From Pseudomonas sp. PICF141 (GTDB taxonomy: Bacteria > Pseudomonadota > Gammaproteobacteria > Pseudomonadales > Pseudomonadaceae), in contig NZ_MUNM01000009.1 of NCBI RefSeq assembly GCF_002286815.1, positions 1 through 32,513 on the forward strand: DNA of 32,513 bases, written 5' to 3'. The position numbers and the translations under genes are program-made. Within the stretch, counting starts at the first letter, position 1. The number at the start of each line of letters is the position of its first letter. Shown here in pieces: positions 24,943-32,513 of this stretch. The notes below the pieces were generated by a model. It ran no database searches. It saw nothing but the letters and a program-made list of their open reading frames with translations, and was not told where the DNA came from.

Positions 24943-25425
24943 TTAGTGACTCATGCAACGCAAGCGGCCGGTTTCGTGCACATAAAAACATACGGCGTTG
25001 TCATCGGTGACAGGTATGAGCTCATAGTTTAGAACGGCGCCTTCCTGCAAGACATACTGGCGCCTGAAAAATAGATCGGGGGTCTTTTCAATGGCGAATA
25101 ACTCGTTGTCCTGGCTCAGCTTAACGTTGTTGATTTTTATCTGGACGTGATGATTGCTTTCCCGGATAACATTTGCAGTGATGGTGGCGTTACGAATTTT
25201 TCCGTTCAGGTTTTCCAGAGAGGTTTGTGTTAGTCGGCCGTGCCCGATAGTCAGATACTCCTCAGTGTTGAGCTGATTCAAGTCTTCGAGCCATTGTCGG
25301 GTGATGGTCTGATAACTGATGTTTTCCATGTAATAAGATGGCGAATAAAGCAAAGAGAAAATGCAAGCGGCGTTGATGATTCCAAGCACTATCCAGTGAG
25401 TCATTGAAGGTGTTGTCAGTTTCAT
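24943..25425 (-). CDS. ToxS-like membrane-anchored periplasmic partner of the upstream regulator
   Basis: The protein has 160 residues with an N-terminal transmembrane segment (about 10-28, WIVLGIINAACIFSLLY) and a periplasmic remainder of mixed strands and helices. Two C-terminal cysteines (C146 and C157) could form a disulfide. The start ATG overlaps the stop of the winged-helix regulator in ATGA, so the two are coupled. Topology, size and position match ToxS/TcpH-type effectors that stabilise a ToxR-like partner. There is no sequence-level match that I can assert. The function is inferred from context. Confidence 0.6.
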   Translation of the reverse strand: MKLTTPSMTHWIVLGIINAACIFSLLYSPSYYMENISYQTITRQWLEDLNQLNTEEYLTIGHGRLTQTSLENLNGKIRNATITANVIRESNHHVQIKINNVKLSQDNELFAIEKTPDLFFRRQYVLQEGAVLNYELIPVTDDNAVCFYVHETGRLRCMSH

Positions 25426-26246
25426 AGGGTTGCCTCAAGACATTGCCGGATCATCAGTGCGAGGTCTTTTTGAGCGCTATTTAATTGTAAGTTTGCTGTG
25501 CTTGAATCCGGGCGGACGCACGAAACGGAATAATTTGTTTTATAGAGATTCAGCCAGACCTGACCTTTTAAATGGGGCGAGGACTGTTGGATCTGTTTGG
25601 CCGAAAGATCCCTCAGTGATTGAGCCTCAGCGACCGAGTGGCCTACAGCATGGATGAACAGGTCGTTCTGTTTCAGGCTGGAAACTTCTATTTTTGGTGT
25701 GTCGAAGCCAGAATGGAACCCTGTGTAAACGCAAACTCCCAAGGTCAGGAAATAACCGATAAAATGGGCTTTTGTTATGTAATTTGATTTTTTGGTCTTT
25801 TCTGAAAGTCGCGGAAGATCATCATCACGCCCGCTTGGCGGTAGTTCTTCAATGACGGGCGCGCACGGCTGCACCGCTTCATCTGCTGGCATCGGCAACG
25901 CTGCCTGGGCATCGACTACATATTGACGATTGAAGCAATATCCTCTTCGAGGAACCGTCATCAGGATTTCGTGATCTCGACTGTCGTTAAGAATGTTTCT
26001 AAGTGAAAAAACGGCCTGGTTCAAACTGCCGGAGGCAACGACGCGGTCATTCCAGGCGTAGTCGGTAATCTCCTCACGGCTTTTGGTCTGACCGGGCTCC
26101 ATAAGCAGCAGATCCAGTAGACGTGATTCAGCTCTACCTATCGTGGAGGTTTGAACATCGCCATAGAGTGTCGTGATGGAAAGCAAGGCAGTATCTGGGT
26201 CGAAAAGGGCCATGGCACCATTTTTCAACTTGAAGGCGTAGCGCAT
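25422..26246 (-). CDS. ToxR/CadC-like transmembrane winged-helix regulator
   Basis: The protein has 274 residues. Residues 1-108 form an OmpR/ToxR-type winged helix (IGRAESRLLDLLLMEPGQTKSREEI, ASGSLNQAVFSLRNILNDSR, ILMTVPRRGYCF). A Pro/Asp-rich linker (110-155) leads to one transmembrane segment (about 160-178). A periplasmic domain of about 95 residues has two cysteines (C243 and C269), an arrangement like the redox-sensing pair of ToxR. Such proteins bind DNA from the membrane and respond to envelope signals without phosphorylation. A GGAGG ribosome site 6 nt before the ATG supports the start. It overlaps the next gene by 4 nt. Outer membrane protein genes nearby are plausible targets by analogy with ToxR and OmpU/OmpT. 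Confidence 0.82.
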   Translation of the reverse strand: MRYAFKLKNGAMALFDPDTALLSITTLYGDVQTSTIGRAESRLLDLLLMEPGQTKSREEITDYAWNDRVVASGSLNQAVFSLRNILNDSRDHEILMTVPRRGYCFNRQYVVDAQAALPMPADEAVQPCAPVIEELPPSGRDDDLPRLSEKTKKSNYITKAHFIGYFLTLGVCVYTGFHSGFDTPKIEVSSLKQNDLFIHAVGHSVAEAQSLRDLSAKQIQQSSPHLKGQVWLNLYKTNYSVSCVRPDSSTANLQLNSAQKDLALMIRQCLEATL

Positions 26247-26623
26247 GGGAATCCTCCGTTCAGTTGGTTCTGGCTGAGTATAGAGACGGATTGAGAGGCT
26301 GAGTTAGACGCAATACGTGCTTGTCGGGGGAGATGAACGACTATTTGCGGACAAGCGCGGAAGGGGCAATCAGGTCTTGCAGACAATGCTGGAATAGCTC
26401 TCGGAAATGTCACTGGCGTCAAGCAAGGGTAATCCACGGGGTTTCAATCGGGGGCGGTCATGATGCTTGGTATGAGTATCTCGCGCTATCCGAAAACTGC
26501 AAGGCAGAGCCATGCATGCCTTGCAAATATCAAGAGGCAGGGCGTCCCTGAACATGTTCTCACGACAAGGTCAGGGCAGGATGGAAAGGAAGGGGAGTGA
26601 AATGACTTCAGGGGAGGGCGAGT
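26247..26623. other. Intergenic spacer, no gene seen except a hairpin
   Basis: This 377-bp spacer lies between the ToxR-like gene (its promoter side) and the end of the small lipoprotein gene. Short open frames here lack ribosome sites and protein-like composition. The only structured element is the inverted repeat at 26498-26525. Confidence 0.5.
26490..26525 (-). terminator. Probable terminator of the lipoprotein transcript
   Basis: A perfect 9-bp inverted repeat (TGCAAGGCA at 26498-26506, TGCCTTGCA at 26517-26525) is followed on the minus strand by GTTTTC. It lies about 100 nt after the lipoprotein stop. It fits an intrinsic terminator with a short U-run. Confidence 0.6.
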
Positions 26624-26965
26624 CTACAGGCATTCCAGCGCCGCACGCTCAAGACTGGATACTAGAAAGGTCGAGGCTGTCAGTGGGCGCTCGTATAGAT
26701 ACACCTTGGTACCATTTTCTGCCTTGTAAACCGCCAGCACGTTGTCGACAGCTACTTGGCTCGACATCACGATCGTGTAGCTGCGATTGTTGCGAGATAC
26801 GGTCGGATTGAGTTTGTTGTCTTTCAATTTCGGTTCGACGCAATCGACATATTGTTCCGGTGACTTGTCTGTTTGCAGGGTTGAAGTCGGGGTGTTCGGG
26901 GAGAAAGAACAACCGGTCAATAGCAAGGAAGCAAAGGTAACCACGGGTACAAAAAAGACATGCAT
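26624..26965 (-). CDS. Small lipoprotein of unknown function
   Basis: The protein has 113 residues. It starts at ATG 26965 (GAGG upstream) with a lipoprotein signal (MHVFFVPVVTFASLLLTGC); the Cys of LTGC is the lipidated residue. The mature part has EQYVDCVEPKLKDN, SRNNRSYTIVMSSQ and a second Cys close to the end (ALECL), suggesting a small disulfide-bonded domain. It lies 20 nt after the glycine-zipper gene on the same strand and is probably co-transcribed. No named family was recognised. Confidence 0.75.
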   Translation of the reverse strand: MHVFFVPVVTFASLLLTGCSFSPNTPTSTLQTDKSPEQYVDCVEPKLKDNKLNPTVSRNNRSYTIVMSSQVAVDNVLAVYKAENGTKVYLYERPLTASTFLVSSLERAALECL

Positions 26966-26985
26966 CGGTAGAGACCTCAAGTGGA

Positions 26986-27447
26986 TCAAGGCAAAACGTT
27001 GTAGCCGCGCTGTTGCAGGCAACTGCTGTACACGGAGTTGTTGGCGGTGATGTTTTGCTCGGTGGCGGCAAGATTCTGTCTGCGCTCCTGACGTTGTCTT
27101 GAGGCGCCGACCACCACGCCGGCCGCAGCGGCACTGCGCGCACGGTTCTGGCGATAGTCCTGCTTGATATCGTCGTCGATCTGGTCATAAACGTCGTCAT
27201 GTTGCCGGCCGCGAACCTGCGCGGCAGTGGCGCCGGCAATCGCGGCTGTGGTAGCGCCTTTTATCCGACCTCCGGAAGGCACTGTGTTCTGTGTCGGAAA
27301 TTGAGCATTGGCTTGTGCCTGGCAGGCACTGGTGTCTTGCTGAATGCTCTGGGAGGTCTGGTTTTTGAGTGGAACCAGCGTTACCGCCAAGGCACCAGAA
27401 CTGGCGAGCAACAGGCAGGCCGATAAGGTAAGGGTCGATATTTTCAT
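26986..27447 (-). CDS. Secreted glycine-zipper protein (YMGG-like), copy 2
   Basis: The protein has 153 residues with a signal peptide ending ALAVT. It is closely related over its whole length to the protein at 13415-13870. Shared blocks include LVPLKNQTSQSIQQDTSACQAQA (TPLKGQSPEMIQQDISACQAQA in copy 1), SGGRIKGA, RGRQHDDVYDQIDDDIKQDYRQN, VVVGASRQRQERRQ and the ending SSCLQQRGYNVLP. I chose ATG 27447, where the signal peptide begins; the upstream 39 codons are not conserved in copy 1. It is followed closely by the lipoprotein gene. The function is unknown; a membrane-associated glycine zipper is likely. Confidence 0.8.
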   Translation of the reverse strand: MKISTLTLSACLLLASSGALAVTLVPLKNQTSQSIQQDTSACQAQANAQFPTQNTVPSGGRIKGATTAAIAGATAAQVRGRQHDDVYDQIDDDIKQDYRQNRARSAAAAGVVVGASRQRQERRQNLAATEQNITANNSVYSSCLQQRGYNVLP

Positions 27448-27609
27448 CAAGTCGGACTCTCGCCAGGCGACATCATGGGGCCTGACAGATTGTTCAGAGA
27501 TACGCAGCGTGACCGCCGTTCCGAAACCCCATGCCCGTTTGCTCGCAGTGCGAAACCAAGACAATGGATGGCAGGCAAGTCAACGTTGCCATGGGGTATC
27601 CCGTGTCAG

Positions 27610-28290
27610 CTACTGTTTGGAAAGCAGGGCCTGCATGTCGGTCGTCACGGTTTTGAGTGCGACTTTGAAGTCATTGGCGCCTATTGGCTGACTGGCATTT
27701 TTCAATGTCTCGCCGAACACCTTGCGAACCACCTTGACGACCGGCAAACCGGTTTTGGCATCGATCAGGTCCATTTCGAGATACAACTCGGCAGTTTGAT
27801 CACGATGGCCGGTGGCTGCTTGCGTGGCCCCGACGACAGCTGCGATCGGTACGGCCTCATACCAATGCATGCCCTCGTTGTTGGCGCTGACGTGAGTGAT
27901 CGCCGCCTGCAGGATCAATGTCCGTGAGTCGGCCGGTGCTTGCTGCACATTCGAGACAATCGTATAGGCGGGGACCAAGGCGTTTCGGACACTGTCGCTG
28001 GCCATGATCTGTACATCTTCCAGGGTTTTCAGGTTGACGCGCGCAGTGGGTATGGGCGCTGGATACAACTCAACCTCCGTGAACACGACAGTGGTATAGG
28101 CATGGGGATCAAACCCTGGCGCGACCCAGCGCATCACCTTCTGTTCACTCTGCGTCGTGTGTTCTTCTAGTCCCTGATAATTGGGCAGAAAGCCCGAATA
28201 TTGTTCTTGTTGCGCCACCTTCGAGACACACCCGACTTGAAACACGCAGCTCAAGGCAATCCCCACAATCCATTTATTCGACATGCTCAT
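27610..28290 (-). CDS. DUF3313-type lipoprotein
   Basis: The protein has 226 residues. The N-terminus is a lipoprotein signal (MSMSNKWIVGIALSCVFQVGC) with an FQVGC lipobox. It is followed by QEQYSGFLPNYQGLEE, which matches the start of the DUF3313 family (SGFLxdYs.L). A central part with Ala-rich and amphipathic segments (AVPIAAVVGATQAATGHRDQT) precedes an acidic strand LYLEMDLIDAKTGLPVVKVVRKV, as in that family. I chose ATG 28290 or 28284 because the signal peptide begins there; the longer frame is a leader. It is probably anchored in the outer membrane. The role is unknown. Neighbouring secreted proteins suggest an envelope function. Confidence 0.78.
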   Translation of the reverse strand: MSMSNKWIVGIALSCVFQVGCVSKVAQQEQYSGFLPNYQGLEEHTTQSEQKVMRWVAPGFDPHAYTTVVFTEVELYPAPIPTARVNLKTLEDVQIMASDSVRNALVPAYTIVSNVQQAPADSRTLILQAAITHVSANNEGMHWYEAVPIAAVVGATQAATGHRDQTAELYLEMDLIDAKTGLPVVKVVRKVFGETLKNASQPIGANDFKVALKTVTTDMQALLSKQ

Positions 28291-28434
28291 GTGTTCTGTT
28301 CTCAAGTAATGAAAGTTGCTGTTCAGATTTCTGCCCCCAGTACTGAGCGACGCATGGCTGGCGCCTGCACGTCGGTCGATACGGGGCGGATACTGCCCGG
28401 TAAGGGCCGGATAATCCGAATCAATAACCCTCAA

Positions 28435-29407
28435 AAACTATTAAAAGCGTCACTGTGGGTGCCGCAGCAGTGTTGTAAGCGCGGAGCCTGAGTTTGAGTT
28501 GAACGTAGATGAATGGAATGAGTAGGGGCAACGGCGCCGCATTACCAGCTGGCAGCAGCCACTTCATTCAATGACTCGCCATGAACACGGATGGCCCGTT
28601 GGCAGAGCATTTTTCTGGAGTCGCAAGAAAGAACCTTTGGTAGAAGTTCCGCTCTGACACATCATTTAACATAATATACATTACACGTAACAACGTGTTT
28701 CAGAGTTAACCTGGTTGCACGCGGATTTTGAAGCCCCTTATTTCACCCAAGCCCCTCATTCCTTGCATCAGCTTTCCAACAACTCTGTACACGCTCGGGA
28801 AACTGCGCTCTGAGCTTCTGCCGACGGTTCATCTCCATAATGCAGAATCAGATCCTGGTGAACCCGCTTCACTAATCAAACCGTATTCCGCTAAGACGCC
28901 ACCAGATATACAGCGGCAAATATTGCCCAGCGATAACGTCGCTGCCCGGTATTCATACCGTATGGAAAAATCAGGCTGTATTGAATCGGTTTACCAAATG
29001 GTAGTAATGAACGATGTCCGATTGATTCAAGTGAAAACGATCTATAGGCCAATCCTGAGCAAGCAACGAATGGATTAATCTCCATTAAGCTAGCCCTGAC
29101 GTGTTGATCGAAATAAAGCATCAAAAAACTGCCTCCATATGAGGCTCCAAAGCCGATACCGCGATCACTGCGTCAGCGTAGAGAATTTGAAAATCGCCCT
29201 CTCTTTGAATAGTTTATCTATCAAGCAAATAGCCATAATAGTTTGTAGCTATACTAAATGGTTATTTAGTCGTTTTATCGCACTCCTCACCTCGCTCTGG
29301 GCGTTGCCCGCACATTCGAAAACTCACTGCGATAAATCTGTTCGACGGACTATGACTACGGCAATCAGGACTATGTTCTATGTGGTGAGCAGATCAAGGA
29401 GTTTCCG
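28435..29407. other. 973-bp spacer with no firmly supported gene
   Basis: This is an AT-rich region. It holds a weak open frame at 28728-29078 on the plus strand (116 codons from a TTG, no ribosome site, no family) and a 28-codon frame at 28571-28657; I do not call either. It also contains the palindrome ACACGT-aaca-ACGTGT at 28683-28698, beside an AT-rich TATACAT stretch, and a 9-bp inverted repeat TTTATCGCA (29274-29282) / TGCGATAAA (29328-29336) in front of potE. These look like regulatory sites or remnants. Confidence 0.4.
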
Positions 29408-30748
29408 ATGGCCGATTCAAGCAAGAAAATGAGCCTCATGGGGCTTACCACTCTGGTGACGGTGAACATGATGGGCTCGGGCATCATCATGTTGCCGACG
29501 AGCATGGCCCAACTTGGGGCCGTTTCGTTGCTGTCATGGATCGTCACTGCCGTCGGTTCGATGGCCATTGCTTACTGCTTTTCCCAGTGCGGCATTTACT
29601 GCCCGCGCTCAGGCGGGTTGTCTGCCTACACCGAAGAGGCGCATGCCAAATCAGGCTTCTTTCTCTGTTCGTATCTGTACTTTCTCTCGCTGGGCATCGC
29701 TAACGTGGCCGTCGCCATTTCAGCAGTGGGTTACATGACACCGTTCGTGCCCTGGCTGGGCAGCGGCGCGATTCCTCTGTTCATCGGTACGGTTGGCCTG
29801 CTCTGGTTGACCACCGTGGCCAACTTCGGAGGTCCCGGTATCACCGGCAAGATCGGCGCGATTACCGTGTGGGGGGTGATCATCCCGGTGGCCGGGTTGA
29901 GTATTATCGGCTGGTTCTGGTTCAAGCCCGATGTGCTGATTGCCGCCTGGAACCCGAATACCCTGCCGATCTCCGACGCCATCAGCAAGGCGATTCCCCT
30001 CACCCTGTGGGCTTTCCTTGGCATGGAATCGGCGGCACAGGCTTCCGATGCAGTGGAAGATCCCAAGCGCACCGTACCCTTGGCCTGCCTGTTCGGCACG
30101 CTTGGCGCAGCAGTGGTCTATGTACTGTCGACTACGGTCATTCAGGGCATCGTACCCAATGCCGAACTGGCCAACTCTTCGGCGCCCTTCGCGCTCGTCT
30201 ATGCACAGATGTTCAACCCCACGGTGGGCAACATCGTCATGGCGCTGGCAGTGATGGCCTGTGTCGGTTCGCTGCTGGGCTGGCAGTTCACCCTGGCGCA
30301 AACGGCCAAAATGACCGCTGACCGAGGCATGTTCCCGAAATTTTTCAGCAAGATCAGCGCACGGAATGCGCCTATTCTCGGCATGCTCGTCTGCGGCATC
30401 TTTCAAACCTTGATGGCGCTGTCGACTATCTCGCCCAATGCCAGCGCCCAGTTCGGAAAACTCGTCAGCCTGGCAGCCGTGACCAACCTGATCCCATACG
30501 TGACAGCTGCCACAGGTCTATTGGTCATGATGTACAAAGCCAAAGTCAGTACAGGGATCTACACCCGCAACACGATGTTATTACTGATCGCTGTGGGCTA
30601 TTCGTTGTATGCCCTTTATGCCTGCGGCAAGGATGCCGTATTCGGTGGCCTCATTGTCCTTGCATTCGGCTATCTGCTCTATGGCTTCCTCTCCAAGCGT
30701 TTTGTCGATGCGTCTCCAACCGCTCAGATCAGGGCCGGCAATCCTTAG
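29408..30748 (+). CDS. potE: PotE-like putrescine/ornithine antiporter (APC family)
   Basis: This inner-membrane antiporter is expected to exchange putrescine for ornithine or to take up putrescine with protons. The protein has 446 residues and about 12 hydrophobic segments. It matches E. coli PotE closely along its length: TLVTVNMMGSGIIMLPTSMA, SWIVTAVGSMAIAYCFSQCG, NVAVAISAVGY, FGGPGITGKIGAITVWGVII, IPLTLWAFLGMESA, NAELANSSAPFALVYAQMF, and GSLLGWQFTLAQ. A strong AAGGAG lies 6 nt before the ATG. The usual partner, ornithine decarboxylase SpeF, is absent. Instead a solute-binding protein follows 46 nt downstream. Confidence 0.93.
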   Translation: MADSSKKMSLMGLTTLVTVNMMGSGIIMLPTSMAQLGAVSLLSWIVTAVGSMAIAYCFSQCGIYCPRSGGLSAYTEEAHAKSGFFLCSYLYFLSLGIANVAVAISAVGYMTPFVPWLGSGAIPLFIGTVGLLWLTTVANFGGPGITGKIGAITVWGVIIPVAGLSIIGWFWFKPDVLIAAWNPNTLPISDAISKAIPLTLWAFLGMESAAQASDAVEDPKRTVPLACLFGTLGAAVVYVLSTTVIQGIVPNAELANSSAPFALVYAQMFNPTVGNIVMALAVMACVGSLLGWQFTLAQTAKMTADRGMFPKFFSKISARNAPILGMLVCGIFQTLMALSTISPNASAQFGKLVSLAAVTNLIPYVTAATGLLVMMYKAKVSTGIYTRNTMLLLIAVGYSLYALYACGKDAVFGGLIVLAFGYLLYGFLSKRFVDASPTAQIRAGNP

Positions 30749-30794
30749 TTTTATCTTCAGGACAGCACAGACATCCGATACGGGGCGCCAGGAT

Positions 30795-31700
30795 ATGAAC
30801 GTACGATTGACCAAAGCCATTAACTTGCTATTCGTCTGCCTGCTCACAATGGTGCCGGTACTCGCCGGTGCCAATACCCTTGAACGCGTGCGGGTGAGCA
30901 ATACGTTCACCCTCGGTTATGTGCCGGACTTCGCTCCCTTTTCCGTCCAGGCAGGCGACAAAGCCAACGGTTATGCGATCGAGCTTTGTCTGAAGGTCGC
31001 CGACAAAATCAAGACGGAGCTGGATTTGCCCGCGTTGCAGGTACGTTACCGCCCCGTCGTCGTCAACGACGAGATGAATGCCGTGAGCTCGGGCGAGATC
31101 GACCTCCTCTGCACGCCGACGCCCCCCACATTGGCGCGCCGCAAGCGTGTGAGTTTTTCGATTCCAATCTACACGGCCGGCCTTTCGGTAGTGGTGCGCC
31201 AGGAATCACCTGAGGCGTTGCTCAATGTACTAAACGGCAAAGTAGCCCATACCGGGCCGACCTGGCGTGCGACCATCAATCGGGGGCTGGCCAACCTGAC
31301 CTATGCCGCCATCGCAGGTGGTGTCACCGAGGCATGGATCCGTCAGCAGATGCGATTACTCGGTGTGGTGGCTACCCTGGTCACGGTCGAGAACATTGAA
31401 GCGGGCCTCAAACTTGTCGCCGACGGCAAAGCCGATGCCTTCTTCGCCGAACGCATGATGCTCAAGAAGCTCCTCGCCAATAACTATTCCGCAGGGAATC
31501 TGGTCTTGCTGGATCGAGTTTTCGAGTACTTGCCGACTTCAATGGCAATGGACCGAGACGATGAAGATTTCCGTTTGCTGGTCGACACTGCGCTGAGTGA
31601 AATGTATCGATCGGGCGAGATCGAGCAGGCATACGACACTCATCTGGAAGGTATTACTGACACGGACAAGAAGCTGTTCAAGGTCTACGCAATACCGTAG
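30795..31700 (+). CDS. Periplasmic solute-binding protein, family 3 (amino-acid type)
   Basis: The protein has 301 residues with a signal peptide (MNVRLTKAINLLFVCLLTMVPVLAGA) and the bacterial extracellular solute-binding family 3 fold: RVRVSNTFTLGYVPDFAPFSV, GYAIELCLKVADKI, SSGEIDLLCTPTPPTLARRK, VSFSIPIYTAGLSVVVRQ, then the second lobe with ENIEAGLKLVADGKADAFFAER. The upstream part of the open frame (from 30609) overlaps potE and is not coding; ATG 30795 begins the signal peptide. Family members deliver amino acids or polar compounds to ABC permeases, but no permease or ATPase gene is nearby. It could be a receptor for another system or a sensing protein. Confidence 0.85.
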   Translation: MNVRLTKAINLLFVCLLTMVPVLAGANTLERVRVSNTFTLGYVPDFAPFSVQAGDKANGYAIELCLKVADKIKTELDLPALQVRYRPVVVNDEMNAVSSGEIDLLCTPTPPTLARRKRVSFSIPIYTAGLSVVVRQESPEALLNVLNGKVAHTGPTWRATINRGLANLTYAAIAGGVTEAWIRQQMRLLGVVATLVTVENIEAGLKLVADGKADAFFAERMMLKKLLANNYSAGNLVLLDRVFEYLPTSMAMDRDDEDFRLLVDTALSEMYRSGEIEQAYDTHLEGITDTDKKLFKVYAIP

Positions 31701-31724
31701 AGGCAAGCCAAAAACACAACAAAA

Positions 31725-31782
31725 AAGCCCGGCTTGCCGACGGTAGCGTCTTGAAGATCGCTATCGCCGGCAGGCCGGGCTT
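31725..31782. terminator. Long bidirectional terminator between solute-binding protein and YbdD
   Basis: An extended inverted repeat has its outer arms AAGCCCGGC (31725-31733) and GCCGGGCTT (31774-31782). A largely complementary inner stem (TTGCCGACGGTAGCG / CGCTATCGCCGGCA) follows, around a 10-nt loop. On the minus strand it ends in six U residues (plus-strand AAAAAA at 31721-31726), so it terminates the YbdD/cstA transcript; on the plus strand it probably stops the solute-binding gene. Confidence 0.8.
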
Positions 31783-31813
31783 CTAAAGCACAATGCCGCT
31801 TAAAGGTTTCGCA

Positions 31814-32011
31814 TCAACAGCATTTCGGTCCCGCCTTGCTGCCGTAACGGGCTTCCTGACGTTCGCGAAAGAACACTTCGTAACTCATCAGCGGTTTGTC
31901 CGGGTGTCTGGTTTGCATATGCTCGACGTAGTTTTCGTAGTCGGGCATGCCGACCATCAGGCGCGCGGCCTGACCGAGGTATTTACCGAGGCGACTCAGG
32001 TCATTGAACAT
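31814..32011 (-). CDS. YbdD/YjiX-family small protein
   Basis: The protein has 65 residues with the family pattern [33 protein letters not shown], then [20 protein letters not shown], and a Cys-Cys end. Homologues are encoded next to CstA/BtsT-type peptide or pyruvate transporters and are thought to be accessory. ATG 32011 follows an ideal AGGAGG ribosome site with 6-nt spacing; the GTG at 32017 is an in-frame extension. It lies 15 nt after the cstA stop on the same strand. Confidence 0.92.
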   Translation of the reverse strand: MFNDLSRLGKYLGQAARLMVGMPDYENYVEHMQTRHPDKPLMSYEVFFRERQEARYGSKAGPKCC

Positions 32012-32026
32012 GGGCACCCTCCTCCA

Positions 32027-32513
32027 TCAAGCATCCGGCAAAGCCTGGAACGGCGCTTCTTTATCCGTACGCTCCTTGGTGCCCCAGGCGGCAATGCCGA
32101 CCTTGAGTGCAAAGAACAGGATGCTGAACACCACGAGCAAAAACAGCGCGGTCAGCGTTGCATTGGTGTAGGCGTTGTAGATCACATGCTGCATCTGCTC
32201 GATGCTCTTGGCCGGGGCCAGGACCTGCCCGTTGGCCAACGCATCGCTGTATTTCTTCGCCAGTGCCAGGAAACCGATGGCCGGGTTGGCGTCGAACAGT
32301 TTGATGAAGCCGGCGGTGGTGGTGCAGATCAGCAGCCACACGGCGGGCAACATGGTGACCCAGACGTAACGTTGGCGCTTCATTTTGATCAATACGACAG
32401 TTGCCAGCATCAGCGCGATACCCGCCAGCATCTGGTTGGAGATGCCGAACAGCGGCCACAAGGTGTTGATCCCGCCCAACGGGTCGATCACGCCTTGGTA
32501 CAGCAAATAACCC
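32027..32513 (-). CDS. cstA: CstA-family carbon starvation/peptide transporter, C-terminal part (cut by window edge)
   Basis: The frame is open to the right edge, so only the last 161 residues are seen. It contains GGINTLWPLFGISNQMLAG, the family's conserved C-terminal motif, followed by hydrophobic segments (IALMLATVVLIKM, MLPAVWLLICTTTAGFIKLF, ALFLLVVFSILFFALKVGI). CstA/BtsT proteins import peptides or pyruvate in starved cells. The adjacent YbdD gene is the standard partner. The N-terminal part and the promoter are outside the window. Confidence 0.92.
   Translation of the reverse strand, partial: GYLLYQGVIDPLGGINTLWPLFGISNQMLAGIALMLATVVLIKMKRQRYVWVTMLPAVWLLICTTTAGFIKLFDANPAIGFLALAKKYSDALANGQVLAPAKSIEQMQHVIYNAYTNATLTALFLLVVFSILFFALKVGIAAWGTKERTDKEAPFQALPDA

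Noticed and set aside
28728..29078. 116-codon plus-strand frame in the 28.4-29.4 kb spacer
   Set aside because: Starts at TTG without a ribosome site and shows no recognisable family; kept only as a note in the spacer entry.

Overview
The window looks like chromosomal DNA of a Pseudomonas, most likely of the P. fluorescens group. This rests on gene content: an OprD-family porin, a class II-like PHA synthase, an AlgE/PsmE-type alginate epimerase, an OruR-type AraC regulator, and CstA with a YbdD-family protein. GC-rich codon use and typical Pseudomonas hairpin terminators agree with it. The species cannot be fixed from this sequence. No tRNA, rRNA, insertion sequence, CRISPR array or integrase was found.

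Left part (1-9333): five minus-strand genes read in order acyl-CoA synthetase, DUF485 protein, ActP-type symporter, acyl-CoA dehydrogenase and (cut by the edge) an OprD-family porin. Together they suggest uptake, activation and first oxidation of a short or medium carboxylate or fatty acid. Divergent from them is a soluble three-PAS histidine kinase with a FixJ/LuxR-type response regulator, the obvious candidate controller.

Middle (9334-20483): an LprI-MliC lysozyme inhibitor-like protein; an AraC regulator divergent from an orphan PHA synthase; a glycine-zipper protein; a short remnant of a PPK2 polyphosphate kinase; the overlapping pair DUF3300-DUF2950; and, convergent to them, a 1350-residue secreted enzyme that fuses a mannuronan C5-epimerase, two R-modules, an SGNH acetylesterase domain and an RTX tail (PsmE-like).

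Accessory stretch (about 20484-29407): a thymidylate-kinase-like protein, a small beta-barrel outer membrane protein and its shortened, decayed paralogue 2.2 kb away, a degenerate truncated EAL protein preceded by a 33-residue membrane peptide, an AraC regulator, a ToxR/ToxS-like membrane regulator pair, then small secreted proteins: a lipoprotein, a second copy of the glycine-zipper protein, and a DUF3313-type lipoprotein. The 22.2-26.3 kb part is visibly more AT-rich than the flanks and contains gene decay, as in a variable region.

Right end (29408-32513): a PotE-like putrescine/ornithine antiporter followed by a solute-binding protein, a strong terminator, then minus-strand YbdD-family protein and the C-terminal part of CstA, cut by the edge.

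The most interesting items are the epimerase-esterase fusion, the ToxRS-like pair next to outer membrane protein paralogues, the PPK2 fossil, the orphan PHA synthase, the paralogous glycine-zipper pair, and the unannotated 33-residue membrane peptide.
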